Positions 34,413 to 42,708 of a stretch of 44,850 nucleotides of DNA are shown here, piece after piece (the stretch's first letter is position 1; each line of letters opens with the position of its first letter). Source of the DNA: Bacillota bacterium (GTDB lineage Bacteria; Bacillota; Clostridia; Oscillospirales; Acutalibacteraceae). Below the pieces are notes generated by a model. It was not told the DNA's origin and ran no database searches. It saw only the letters and a program-made list of their open reading frames with translations. The position numbers and the translations under genes are program-made. The DNA lies in contig JAEWWM010000052.1 in the NCBI GenBank assembly GCA_023458915.1, positions 1-44,850 on the forward strand, written 5' to 3'.

Positions 34413-34661
34413 ATGAGCGAAAACAAATCGGGTACTTCTTTAGATGAAATGCTGAAAACGGCATCACAAAAGCTTGGAACCGACCCTGAAAACTTAAAAA
34501 AAGCAGCCGCAAGCGGAAAAATAAAAGATATTTTAAAAAATATAGGAAATGAAAAAGCCAAGGAAGTTGAAAAAATACTTTCAAATAAGGAAGCTGCGTC
34601 CAAATTGCTTTCAACTCCAAAAGCGCAGCAGCTTTTAAAAAAACTGTTGGGGGAAAAATAA
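34413..34661 (+). CDS. Small helical protein of unknown function
   Basis: 82 residues, not recognised. The start is the ATG at 34413 after CGGAGGTGAT (an ATG at 34371 lacks an SD). Lys/Ala/Glu-rich helices carry a repeated Leu pattern: SLDEMLKTASQKLG, KVEKILSN-like KEVEKILSNKEAASKLL and AQQLLKKLLG. No membrane helix. It lies 3 nt before the next small gene and probably shares a transcript with it. Confidence 0.78.
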   Translation: MSENKSGTSLDEMLKTASQKLGTDPENLKKAAASGKIKDILKNIGNEKAKEVEKILSNKEAASKLLSTPKAQQLLKKLLGEK

Positions 34662-34664
34662 TTT

Positions 34665-35024
34665 ATGGAGGATTTGGCCGGAAAAATAACAGAACTTCTG
34701 GGGAACCCGGAAATAATGAATATGGTAAAAGGGCTTTCCGGCCTAAAAGATTCTTCCGAACCAGAATATTCGGAAGAAAATCATTCTCCGAATTTAAATG
34801 AAATTTCAGAGGAAGATTCCGAGTTTCCTTTTGAAATGATGCAGACAATTTTGAAATTCGCGCCACTTTTGTCTTCATTAAAAAAAGACGACAAATATTC
34901 ACGATTTTTATGTGCTCTCAGGCCGCTGCTTTCAGAACCGAGACAAAAAAAACTCGACAATTCCTCCCAAATTTTAAAAATTATACAAATTTTGCCAATT
35001 TTAAAAGATCAGGGGCTTTTTTAA
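34665..35024 (+). CDS. Small protein of unknown function (119 residues)
   Basis: Not recognised. It starts MEDLAGKITELLGNPEIMNM, has an acidic linker (SEEDSEFPFEM) and ends with KKDDKYSRFLCALRPLLSEP followed by a Leu/Ile helix. The C-terminal KFAPLLSSL/RPLLSEPRQKKLD layout resembles small conserved clostridial proteins of unknown function that I have seen beside spore genes, but I cannot name the family. It is preceded within 3 nt by the 82-residue gene and followed by two hairpin elements. Confidence 0.78.
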   Translation: MEDLAGKITELLGNPEIMNMVKGLSGLKDSSEPEYSEENHSPNLNEISEEDSEFPFEMMQTILKFAPLLSSLKKDDKYSRFLCALRPLLSEPRQKKLDNSSQILKIIQILPILKDQGLF

Positions 35025-35040
35025 AAGATGAGTGCGGATT

Positions 35041-35114
35041 TAGAATAAATCCTGAACTTTTTCTCCATCTACGACGGAGGAAAAGCAAAAACTTATATGT
35101 ATAAATTTAGCAAT
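35041..35114 (-). repeat. Dispersed hairpin element, copy D1 (inverted)
   Basis: Read on the minus strand: ATTGCTAAATTTATACATAT, then TTTTTGCTTTTCCTCCGTC, loop GTAGA, TGGAGAAAAAG and the tail CAGGATTTATTCTAAAT. It matches the copies at 27554 and 966 along its whole length but in opposite orientation. It starts 17 nt after the stop of the 119-residue gene. Confidence 0.8.
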
Positions 35115-35136
35115 GCTTTTTAAAAACACTTATTTT

Positions 35137-35180
35137 GTGATTTTTTCTTCCCGATATATGTTGGAGAAAAAATTAAAACA
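35137..35180. repeat. Second hairpin beside copy D1 (weak relative, D2)
   Basis: TTTTTTCTTCC (35141-35151) faces GGAGAAAAAA (35163-35172). The right side GAGAAAAAATTAAAACAGTTG matches the reverse of the 12421 element, so it may be a second subfamily. It sits in the leader of the 173-residue gene. Confidence 0.45.
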
Positions 35181-35208
35181 GTTGTACCTACAGTTTTTGA
35201 GGTGATGT

Positions 35209-35730
35209 ATGGCAGACAAACGAACTAATACGGCAGACATGAAAAAAATGCAGGAAGAAGCTATTAAACGAGTAATGGAAATGTATGCGCGCTCCAAACC
35301 CACTAAAAGTACGTCCTCAAAACAAAAAAGCTTACAAACTAGGCAAAATAATAAAGCAAAAATCGAAAATTCAAAAAACTCTAAAAATTCAATAAAATCC
35401 CAAGAAGCACCTAAAAAAAGAAGGGGAAGGCCTCCTGGGAAAATTCAAAATCCAAATAATATTAATCAAAATCAAAAAAAAAGAACACAAAAACCTAATT
35501 CTAAAAATTTAATGGCAGTAAAAAATTTATTGCTGAACGAAAATAACAATTTTGCACAGCATACAAAAAAGCCTAACCCTTTTAATAATATTATGAGCGG
35601 CCTTCCAAACCTCGTGGATGTTATATTCAAAGACCAAGACAGAAGCCTTCTCATAGTTCTTATTATTCTTTTAATGGATGATGAGGAAAATTTTCCACTT
35701 TTACTTGTTATTTTCTACCTTTTAATTTAA
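35209..35730 (+). CDS. Basic AT-hook protein with hydrophobic C-terminus
   Basis: 173 residues of unknown function. Residues about 25-110 are Lys/Asn/Ser-rich and of low complexity. An AT-hook-like core KKRRGRPPGK (about 65-74) would bind the minor groove of AT-rich DNA. The C-terminus has two hydrophobic segments, SLLIVLIILLM and FPLLLVIFYLLI, split by DDEEN. The combination suggests a small DNA-binding protein that could touch the membrane, but that is inference. SD GAGGTGATGT. Confidence 0.75.
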   Translation: MADKRTNTADMKKMQEEAIKRVMEMYARSKPTKSTSSKQKSLQTRQNNKAKIENSKNSKNSIKSQEAPKKRRGRPPGKIQNPNNINQNQKKRTQKPNSKNLMAVKNLLLNENNNFAQHTKKPNPFNNIMSGLPNLVDVIFKDQDRSLLIVLIILLMDDEENFPLLLVIFYLLI

Positions 35731-35748
35731 CTCTTAATTTAAAAAATC

Positions 35749-36606
35749 TCATGTTACTGACGAAACATAGAATTCTCCAGTATCTATGTTCTTTTTTAGC
35801 CTATATTTTGCAAATTTTTCAACTTTATTTTCAAAAACTTTGTTCATGCTTTTGCTGAACTGATTTTTCGGGGCAACATAACCTACTTTTAAAACAATAT
35901 CTTCTCCGTCGCGGTGAGCATTTACAGTGTGGGGCAAAAAGCCCTCAGTACCGCTTATGGGTTCAATTAGAAATTCGTTTTTTTCACTGTCAAACTTATA
36001 AAACTCGAAATTTTTTTCTTTCAGTCTGCTTAAATTTAGTTCTTTTCCAAAGAGCTTTTTGCCTGCAGTTTTGACTTCACTTTCAGGTAATACAAGAAGA
36101 TTATCTTCATTCCACGCATTGCTTATATTTTTGTGGCTCATTGCCAAATCCCAAATAGATGCTTTAATCATAGTTTCGTTATCAGGTGGATGATTTTCAT
36201 CAAACGGGCGAGGATTTTGCATGACAATCGGCCAGATTATTTCATCATAATTTTTAAAACTTAAAACCTCTTTATCTTTATCGAAAAAGCTCATTGCCAC
36301 AGAAAACGCCACCAAAAAAACAAGCAAAAAAGTGCAGGCAAACATAAACCGAAAAATTTTCGAAAAAAATTTTTTACTTCGAGTTTTCTCATGTGAAAAA
36401 TTTATGCTGCTTTTTTCTTTTTTATAAAACCTCGCGGCTTTTTTATTAGCAGGTTTTTCAAGGTGCATTTTTCGTTTTTCTAAATTATAAAAATATTTTT
36501 CGCTTGTATCCGCAAATGCATTACAATTTACATCGTGAATATCATCGTAATTCATTGAATATGGCTCTATTTTAAAAAGCTTTTTTCGTCTTTCGTATTT
36601 GTACAT
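35749..36606 (-). CDS. Single-pass membrane protein of unknown function
   Basis: 285 residues, not recognised. A basic cytoplasmic N-terminus (about 80 residues, many Lys/Arg) is followed by one membrane helix (FACTFLLVFLVAFSVAMSFF, about 90-109). The extracellular domain of about 175 residues contains IWPIVMQNPRPFDE, LPHTVNAHRDGEDIVLKVGY and a C-terminal GEFYVSSV. The layout fits a type II anchored surface protein. No clear SD lies before the ATG at 36606, so the start is less certain. It lies downstream of prfA on the same strand with a 228-nt gap. Confidence 0.75.
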   Translation of the reverse strand: MYKYERRKKLFKIEPYSMNYDDIHDVNCNAFADTSEKYFYNLEKRKMHLEKPANKKAARFYKKEKSSINFSHEKTRSKKFFSKIFRFMFACTFLLVFLVAFSVAMSFFDKDKEVLSFKNYDEIIWPIVMQNPRPFDENHPPDNETMIKASIWDLAMSHKNISNAWNEDNLLVLPESEVKTAGKKLFGKELNLSRLKEKNFEFYKFDSEKNEFLIEPISGTEGFLPHTVNAHRDGEDIVLKVGYVAPKNQFSKSMNKVFENKVEKFAKYRLKKNIDTGEFYVSSVT

Positions 36607-36676
36607 AAAATTTTAAGTATCAGTTTTTGAGCAAATTTCAAAATATATCAGGTAGCTTCTAAAACAAATACTTTTT

Positions 36677-36722
36677 CCACCTCTTTGGCTTTTGGTTCTT
36701 TAAAATTAACACAAAGAGATGG
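36677..36722. repeat. Inverted repeat between prfA and the membrane-protein gene
   Basis: CCACCTCTTTG (36677-36687) and CAAAGAGATGG (36712-36722) pair with one mismatch across a 24-nt loop. No T-run follows on either strand, so it does not look like a standard terminator. It is the main structure in the 228-nt gap. Confidence 0.6.
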
Positions 36723-36834
36723 ACTATATTTGTCAAAACCTGCATGGCGGTTTTTGTAGGAAAATCAAATTTTAAGTAAATAAAATAGGCTTTGAATAAA
36801 AAAGATAAAAATTAATAAAATAAGCTATTATAAG

Positions 36835-37911
36835 TTAAATTGAGGTTTCACCTGCGAGTTTAGATGCTCTGTCTGCGGTTATAAGGGCGTCTATTATTTC
36901 ATCAAGGTTTCCGTTTAAAACGTCTTCTAAGCGGTAAAGCGTTAAACCTATGCGGTGATCGGTTAGTCGGCTTTGGGGGTAATTATAAGTTCTTATTCTT
37001 TCTGATCTGTCACCCGTTCCGACTTGCGATCGCCTTTCTTCGGCAACTGCTGCACTTTGCTTTTCTCTTTCAGCCTCTAAAAGCCTGGATTTTAAAACTT
37101 TCATTGCCTTATCTTTATTTTTATACTGGCTTCGCTCATCTTGGCACTCGACCACAATTCCGGTAGGAACATGCGTAATTCTAATTGCCGATTCAGTTTT
37201 GTTAACATGCTGCCCGCCTGCTCCGCCGGCTCTATAGGTATCGATTTGCAAATCAACAGGATTTATATCTACTTCAACGTCTTCGGCCTCAGGAAGAACG
37301 GCAACAGTTACTGTAGAAGTATGGACTCTGCCTTGTGCTTCGGTATCAGGAACTCTCTGCACTCTATGAACTCCGCTTTCAAATTTAAACCTTGAATAAG
37401 CTCCGTCGCCTGAAATCATGAAACTAATCTCTTTAAATCCACCAAGCCCGGTTTCATTTGAGTTTAAAACCTCTATTTTCCATCTGCGTTCCTGTGCATA
37501 CATGGTGTACATCCTGAAGAGCACACCCGCAAACAGCGCAGCTTCTTCTCCTCCGGCTCCTCCGCGGATTTCGATGATAACATTACGGTCGTCATTGGGG
37601 TCTTTTGGAAGAAGTAAAATTTTTAACTCTTCCGATACTTTTTCAATTTTTTTGTTTGCGTCTTCAATTTCAGATTCTGCAATTTCTTTAAGTTCTTTGT
37701 CTGAGCCGCTCTCTGCCAATATTTCTTTTGCTTCCTTTAAATTTTCTTTTGCTTTTTTATATTCCCTGTATTTTTCAACAACAGGGGTTAAATTTTTTAG
37801 CTCTTTAGTTAGTGATTTATAGTTATTTTGGTTCGATATTATTTGAGGGTCACATAAATCTTTGCTTATTTCGTCAAATCTTTTTTCTGTAGCTTCAAGT
37901 TTGCTAAACAA
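36835..37911 (-). CDS. prfA: Peptide chain release factor 1
   Basis: Recognises UAA and UAG and triggers peptide release. The GGQ motif is in AGGAGGQHVNKTESAIRITH. The codon-reading P-x-T motif is PDT in RVQRVPDTEAQGRVHTS. The N-terminal helical domain reads SKLEATEKRFDEISKDL. 358 residues, normal. Start is TTG at 37911 after ACGGGAGGAAAT. Usually next to prmC (hemK), which is not present here. Confidence 0.97.
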   Translation of the reverse strand: MFSKLEATEKRFDEISKDLCDPQIISNQNNYKSLTKELKNLTPVVEKYREYKKAKENLKEAKEILAESGSDKELKEIAESEIEDANKKIEKVSEELKILLLPKDPNDDRNVIIEIRGGAGGEEAALFAGVLFRMYTMYAQERRWKIEVLNSNETGLGGFKEISFMISGDGAYSRFKFESGVHRVQRVPDTEAQGRVHTSTVTVAVLPEAEDVEVDINPVDLQIDTYRAGGAGGQHVNKTESAIRITHVPTGIVVECQDERSQYKNKDKAMKVLKSRLLEAEREKQSAAVAEERRSQVGTGDRSERIRTYNYPQSRLTDHRIGLTLYRLEDVLNGNLDEIIDALITADRASKLAGETSI

Positions 37912-37955
37912 AATAATTTCCTCCCGTAGTTCTTATAGTTTATATTTTATTTGCA

Positions 37956-37985
37956 ATTATACTATATAAGGCTAAATATTGAAAA
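37956..37985 (-). promoter_or_regulatory. Promoter of prfA
   Basis: On the minus strand: TTTTCA (37985-37980), 18-nt spacer, TATAAT (37961-37956), about 45 nt before the TTG start. Confidence 0.5.
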
Positions 37986-38060
37986 TGTTTTACAAATTCG
38001 CTATTATTAAATTAATTGTAATTCTCGTTCCCGCTATATGCTGAAAGGAGAGTTTAAAAA

Positions 38061-38681
38061 ATGGAAATGAACTACGAGATTTTGGTAAATAAAAAGAATA
38101 AGATTGATGAAAAATATTATCGTGATATTATAGTGCCAAGTTTGGTGTCAGTTAAGTCGCTTAAAAATAATGAGATAGTTTATAAAACTTTCGAAATTGA
38201 AGATAAGACCACATATCTTGAAAAGAAAACAGCTGAAAAATTCAAAAAACTTAAAGATTATGCGCGTGAAAATAGTATTGTACTTGATATTACGAGCGGT
38301 TACTTATCGTTTGAGCAGCAAGAGAAAAAGTACAATTATTTTTTAAGGAAACATGGATTTGAATTCGCGGAAAAAAGTGCATGCCATCCGGGTTATTCCG
38401 AGCATAATATTGGACTTGCACTCGACTGTGATATTTTTAAAAATGGCAAATGGGCAGGCATAGCTCTTGATGAAAATGGTAATATAAATAAAGAAACTGC
38501 GTGGCTACATGCGATTTTGCATAAATTCGGGTTTATTTTAAGATATCCTAAAGGCAAAGAAAGTATTACTGAAATGAAATTTGAACCTTGGCACATAAGG
38601 TATGTCGGAGAAAAACTTGCAAAATATATTTATGACAACAATTTGACTTTAGAAGAATATTACAAACAAAAAAACCTATGA
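38061..38681 (+). CDS. VanY-type D-Ala-D-Ala carboxypeptidase (peptidase M15)
   Basis: Zinc peptidase of family M15B that trims terminal D-Ala from peptidoglycan stems. Motifs are SGYLSFEQQEKKY, HPGYSEHNIGLALDCDIF (S-x-H-x6-D ligands) and KFEPWHIRYVG (catalytic Glu and third His ligand), so the site looks complete. 206 residues. There is no signal peptide or anchor, unlike most VanY proteins, so it may be cytoplasmic or exported in another way. SD GAAAGGAGAG before the ATG at 38061. Confidence 0.88.
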   Translation: MEMNYEILVNKKNKIDEKYYRDIIVPSLVSVKSLKNNEIVYKTFEIEDKTTYLEKKTAEKFKKLKDYARENSIVLDITSGYLSFEQQEKKYNYFLRKHGFEFAEKSACHPGYSEHNIGLALDCDIFKNGKWAGIALDENGNINKETAWLHAILHKFGFILRYPKGKESITEMKFEPWHIRYVGEKLAKYIYDNNLTLEEYYKQKNL

Positions 38682-38682
38682 C

Positions 38683-38735
38683 TATTCTAGCTTTTCCTTC
38701 TGTCACATGGCAGGAAAGAAAATGTTCTAAGCAAT
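38683..38735 (-). repeat. Hairpin element, weak relative (copy E)
   Basis: TTTTCCTTCTGTC (38692-38704) faces GGCAGGAAAGAAAA (38709-38722). Read on the minus strand it begins ATTGCTTAGAAC, close to the family's left end. It begins 2 nt after the stop of the M15 peptidase gene. Confidence 0.5.
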
Positions 38736-38777
38736 ACAAGGCAATTATTCCAAAAATTACTGAGGTGAAAAATAAGT

Positions 38778-39710
38778 TTGAAAATTATTTTTATGGGTAC
38801 ACCGGAATTTGCTGTGCCATCTTTAGAAAGTTTAATAAAAGAAGATTATGATGTCTGCGCAGTTTTCACAAAACCTGATAAACCTCAGGGCAGAAAAATG
38901 ATACTAACGCCGCCGGCCGTAAAAATTTGTGCGCAGGGCCATAAGGTTAAAGTTTTTCAACCGGAAAAACTTAAAAATCCAGAAGTGGAAGAATTTGTAA
39001 AAAGCTTAAACCCTGATCTTATAATTGTTGTGGCTTATGGCAAAATTATTCCAAAAAATATACTTGAAATCCCGAAATATGGATGCATTAATATTCACGG
39101 TTCACTTTTGCCAAAATATCGCGGCGCGGCGCCGATTCAGTGGAGCATTATAAATGGTGATAAAGTAACAGGTGTAACAACAATGTTTATTGATGAAGGG
39201 CTCGATACCGGGGATATACTTCTTCAAAGCAAAATTGTTATAAATAATAACGAAACTTCAGAAAAACTTAAAAGAAGGCTTTCTGCTCTTGGTGCTGAAC
39301 TGCTTGTAAAAACCCTTAAAAAATTAGAATCCGGTACGCTTGAAAGAATAAAACAAGATGATAGCGAAGCAACCTTTTCACCGCTTCTTGATAAAAATAC
39401 AGGTAGCATTGACTGGGAAAAGACAGCGGAGGAAATTCATAATCTTATAAGAGGAACTAATCCTTGGCCAATTGCACATACTACTTTACGCGGAAAGCTT
39501 TTTAAAATATATAAATCAAAAATTTCTAATCATCGCTCACTCTATCCCGGAAAAATTGTTTCGACAAGCCCTTTAATAATCGGGTGCGGTAACAATACTT
39601 CCCTTGAACTTTTGGAAGTTCAGGTTGAAGGCAAAAAAAGAATGCCGGCGGGCGATTTTGCAAGAGGGTATCGCCTTACCGACAAAACTATTTTAGGACT
39701 TATGAGGTGA
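38778..39710 (+). CDS. fmt: Methionyl-tRNA formyltransferase
   Basis: Transfers formyl from 10-formyl-THF to Met-tRNAi. N-terminal KIIFMGTPEFAVPSL; the folate site and catalytic core are IHGSLLPKYRGAAPIQW and the Asp of DEGLDTGDIL; the C-terminal OB-like domain includes IRGTNPWPIAHT. 310 residues. Start is TTG at 38778 with GAGGTGAAA upstream. def, usually adjacent, is absent. It lies 4 nt before the glycosyltransferase gene, and fhs, which makes its cofactor, follows. Confidence 0.97.
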   Translation: MKIIFMGTPEFAVPSLESLIKEDYDVCAVFTKPDKPQGRKMILTPPAVKICAQGHKVKVFQPEKLKNPEVEEFVKSLNPDLIIVVAYGKIIPKNILEIPKYGCINIHGSLLPKYRGAAPIQWSIINGDKVTGVTTMFIDEGLDTGDILLQSKIVINNNETSEKLKRRLSALGAELLVKTLKKLESGTLERIKQDDSEATFSPLLDKNTGSIDWEKTAEEIHNLIRGTNPWPIAHTTLRGKLFKIYKSKISNHRSLYPGKIVSTSPLIIGCGNNTSLELLEVQVEGKKRMPAGDFARGYRLTDKTILGLMR

Positions 39711-39714
39711 GAGA

Positions 39715-40956
39715 GTGAAAGTTATAATACTATCTGCCTCAACGGGTGGCGGTCATATGAGCGCTGCAAAATCCATAAAAGAATATTTAAACTCGAACGG
39801 CGCTTATGCTGACGTAATTGACGCAATTGAGTACATCAGCCCGTTTCTTAACAAAACGGTCACAGAAATATATGAATATTTAGCGACTAAACAGCCCGCA
39901 ATTTGGAAAATGATGTATAAATCTTCAAACAATGAAGCAGTTAACCGCTTGGTTTTTGGCACAAATAAATTAATCAGCAAAAAGCTTCTTCCATTAATAG
40001 ACAGTTACGAACCGGATCTTATAATAACCACCCATCCGTTCGCTACTGAGATGATTTCCAAACTTAAGTCTGACGACAAAATCAATATCCCCCTCATGTG
40101 TGTAATGACGGACTACGCTCCACACAGAACATGGATAAGCTCCGGCGTCGATGCATATGTCGTCGCAAATGAAGACATGATTACAACTATGATACAAATG
40201 GGTGCGCCACTTTATAAGATATATCCTTTTGGAATTCCTGTCGACGATGCCTTTTTTGAAAAACGCAATAAAAAAGAAACAATGCGCGAGCTTGGGTTAG
40301 ATAGCAGCATTCCGATAATTTTAATAATGGCAGGCAGTGGAGGCTTTGCAAATGTAGGTGAAATATACCGTAAGCTTCAGTCAATTGAAATGGATTTTCA
40401 GATAATAATAATAACCGGCAAAAATCAAAAACTTTATAAAAATATGGAAAATTTAGCTCAAGGCAAAGAAATCGGGCGTAGAATAAAAATATTGTCAAAA
40501 ATTTCTGATAAAATGCCGCAGCTTAGGCATTTAAAATTTATTAAAAAATTTAAAATCCGAAATAAAAATGAAAAAATTAAACACAGTAAAAAAACAAAAG
40601 TCGTTTATTTTACACGTGAAGTGGACAAATATATGCGAGTTTCGGATTTAATCATTACAAAACCCGGCGGTCTTACGGTCAGTGAAGCACTCGCTTGTAA
40701 CCTTCCAATGGCGCTGTTTGACGCTATCCCTGGGCAAGAAGAAGAAAACGCAGATTTTCTTGTAAGTAATAATATGGCGGTAAAGCTTGATCCTGACAAA
40801 AATGTGACCGAAACTATTAAAAATTTGCTTTCGAGTCCCGAGAAACTAGATTCCATGAAATATAGCTGCGAAAATTTTGATAAATCAAACTCTCTTAAAA
40901 ATATCTTTGGTCTAATTCAAAAACTTATAGAAAAAAACGTAAGTGTAAAAGTTTGA
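39715..40956 (+). CDS. MGDG-synthase-type glycosyltransferase (UgtP/MurG-like)
   Basis: GT28-type glycosyltransferase, probably glycosylating diacylglycerol at the inner membrane face. The N-terminal MGDG-synthase domain carries LSASTGGGHMSAAKSIKEYL and a TTHPFATEM segment. The C-terminal nucleotide-sugar domain has ILIMAGSGGFANVGEIY, VSDLIITKPGGLTVSEALAC and DAIPGQEEENADFL. A basic linker (about residues 260-290, rich in Lys/Arg) is inserted before the FTREVDKYM segment. 413 residues. GTG start at 39715, four nt after the fmt stop. Confidence 0.88.
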   Translation: MKVIILSASTGGGHMSAAKSIKEYLNSNGAYADVIDAIEYISPFLNKTVTEIYEYLATKQPAIWKMMYKSSNNEAVNRLVFGTNKLISKKLLPLIDSYEPDLIITTHPFATEMISKLKSDDKINIPLMCVMTDYAPHRTWISSGVDAYVVANEDMITTMIQMGAPLYKIYPFGIPVDDAFFEKRNKKETMRELGLDSSIPIILIMAGSGGFANVGEIYRKLQSIEMDFQIIIITGKNQKLYKNMENLAQGKEIGRRIKILSKISDKMPQLRHLKFIKKFKIRNKNEKIKHSKKTKVVYFTREVDKYMRVSDLIITKPGGLTVSEALACNLPMALFDAIPGQEEENADFLVSNNMAVKLDPDKNVTETIKNLLSSPEKLDSMKYSCENFDKSNSLKNIFGLIQKLIEKNVSVKV

Positions 40957-40984
40957 TAAAACTAAATTAGGAGGATTTTCTTAA

Positions 40985-42652
40985 GTGCTTTCTGACATTG
41001 AAATAGCAAACCAAGTAGAAATAAAGTCAATAACCCAAATCGCCAAAAATTTGGAGATTAAAGATGATGAAATCGAGCTTTATGGGAACTACAAAGCAAA
41101 ATTTAGCGATAAAATTTTTGAGCGTTTGAAAAATGCTTCTGATGGTAAACTTGTTTTAGTAACGGCAATTAACCCTACTCCCGCAGGGGAAGGCAAAACA
41201 ACGGTTACCATCGGCCTTGGTCAAGCAATGCATAAAATTAATAAAAATGCGGTAATTGCACTAAGAGAGCCGTCGCTTGGACCTGTTTTCGGAATTAAAG
41301 GCGGAGCTACAGGCGGTGGATATTCTCAGGTTCTGCCGATGGAAGACATAAATTTGCACTTCACAGGAGATATGCATGCTATAACATCCGCAAATAATCT
41401 TTTGTGCGCGGTGCTTGATAATCACCTGCAGCAGGGAAACGAACTCGGAATTGACCCGCGCAGAGTTTTGATAAAACGCTGCCTAGATATGAATGATCGC
41501 GCGCTTAGAAACACAGTTATAGGGCTAGGTGGCAAAATTAATGGCGTTCCGCGTGAAGACGGATTTATAATCACAGTTGCAACAGAAATAATGGCGATTT
41601 TATGTTTATCTTCAGATCTTGAAGATCTGAAAAACAAACTTGGTAATATATTAATAGCTTATGATTACAGTGGAACCCCCATTTATGCAAAAGACCTCAA
41701 AGTGCACGGAGCAATGGCAACTCTTTTAAAAGATGCTATAAAACCGAATTTAGTTCAAACAACCGAAGGAACTCCCGTGATTATGCATGGAGGGCCGTTT
41801 GCGAACATAGCTCACGGTTGCAATTCGCTAAGAGCTACACGTCTCGCTCTAAAACTTGGTGATTATTGCATAACTGAAGCGGGCTTTGGTGCGGATCTGG
41901 GAGCTGAAAAGTTCCTTGATATAAAATGCAGAGTCGGCAATTTAAAACCATCTTGCATAGTTTTGGTTGCTACTACCAGGGCACTTAAATATAACGGTGG
42001 TGCAAAACTTGAAAATTTAAAAAATGAAGACATAGAAGCACTAAAATCCGGAATAGATAATTTAGACGTTCATATCGAAAATATGCAAAAATACGGCGTA
42101 CCTGTAGTAGTTACGCTCAATTATTTCGAAACCGATACGGAAAATGAAATAAATGAAATCGAAAAATATTGCAAAAACATGAGTGCAGAATTTACAGTAT
42201 CTAAAATTTTCGCAGAAGGCGGAAGTGGTGGCATAAATCTCGCCGAGAAAGTTTGCAAAGCGTGCGAAAAAGAGTCTGAATTTTCGGTTTTGTATCCTGA
42301 TAAAATGAGTATTAAAGAAAAAATATTCAAAATTGCAAATGAAATATATAGAGCAAATGATGTTGCGTATACCGCCGAAGCTGAAAAATCCCTTAAAGAA
42401 ATTGAAAAGCTTGGTAAAAGCGATTTGCCTGTGTGCATAGCCAAAACTCAGTATTCACTTTCGGACGACGCCAAGAAACTTGGTGCACCTAAGAATTTCA
42501 GCATTACTGTGAGAGATTTAACTTTATCAAACGGCGCAGGATTTATAGTTGCTCTTACTGGGAATATTATGAAAATGCCAGGCCTTCCGAAATATCCCGC
42601 TGCAGAAAAAATAGATATTGATAACGCAGGCGAGATATCAGGGATATTCTAA
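40985..42652 (+). CDS. fhs: Formate--tetrahydrofolate ligase
   Basis: ATP-dependent synthesis of 10-formyl-THF, feeding purines, initiator tRNA formylation and, in acetogens, the Wood-Ljungdahl methyl branch. The P-loop is TPAGEGKTTVTIGLGQ. Other motifs are ALREPSLGPVFGIKGGATGG, VHGAMATLLKDAI, TEAGFGADLGAEKF and AEGGSGGINLAEKV. 555 residues, normal. GTG start at 40985 with AGGAGG ten nt upstream. No other Wood-Ljungdahl gene is in view, so a biosynthetic role is enough to explain it. Confidence 0.97.
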   Translation: MLSDIEIANQVEIKSITQIAKNLEIKDDEIELYGNYKAKFSDKIFERLKNASDGKLVLVTAINPTPAGEGKTTVTIGLGQAMHKINKNAVIALREPSLGPVFGIKGGATGGGYSQVLPMEDINLHFTGDMHAITSANNLLCAVLDNHLQQGNELGIDPRRVLIKRCLDMNDRALRNTVIGLGGKINGVPREDGFIITVATEIMAILCLSSDLEDLKNKLGNILIAYDYSGTPIYAKDLKVHGAMATLLKDAIKPNLVQTTEGTPVIMHGGPFANIAHGCNSLRATRLALKLGDYCITEAGFGADLGAEKFLDIKCRVGNLKPSCIVLVATTRALKYNGGAKLENLKNEDIEALKSGIDNLDVHIENMQKYGVPVVVTLNYFETDTENEINEIEKYCKNMSAEFTVSKIFAEGGSGGINLAEKVCKACEKESEFSVLYPDKMSIKEKIFKIANEIYRANDVAYTAEAEKSLKEIEKLGKSDLPVCIAKTQYSLSDDAKKLGAPKNFSITVRDLTLSNGAGFIVALTGNIMKMPGLPKYPAAEKIDIDNAGEISGIF

Positions 42653-42659
42653 AATTATG

Positions 42660-42685
42660 CCCATACTTTTTTAAAAAAGTATGGG
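42660..42685. terminator. Bidirectional terminator between convergent genes
   Basis: Perfect 26-bp palindrome: CCCATACTTTTTT followed by AAAAAAGTATGGG, with T-tracts inside and a TACTTTT tail. It serves fhs from the left and the 296-residue gene from the right. Confidence 0.75.
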
Positions 42686-42708
42686 TACTTTTAAGACCAG
42701 ATTTATTT

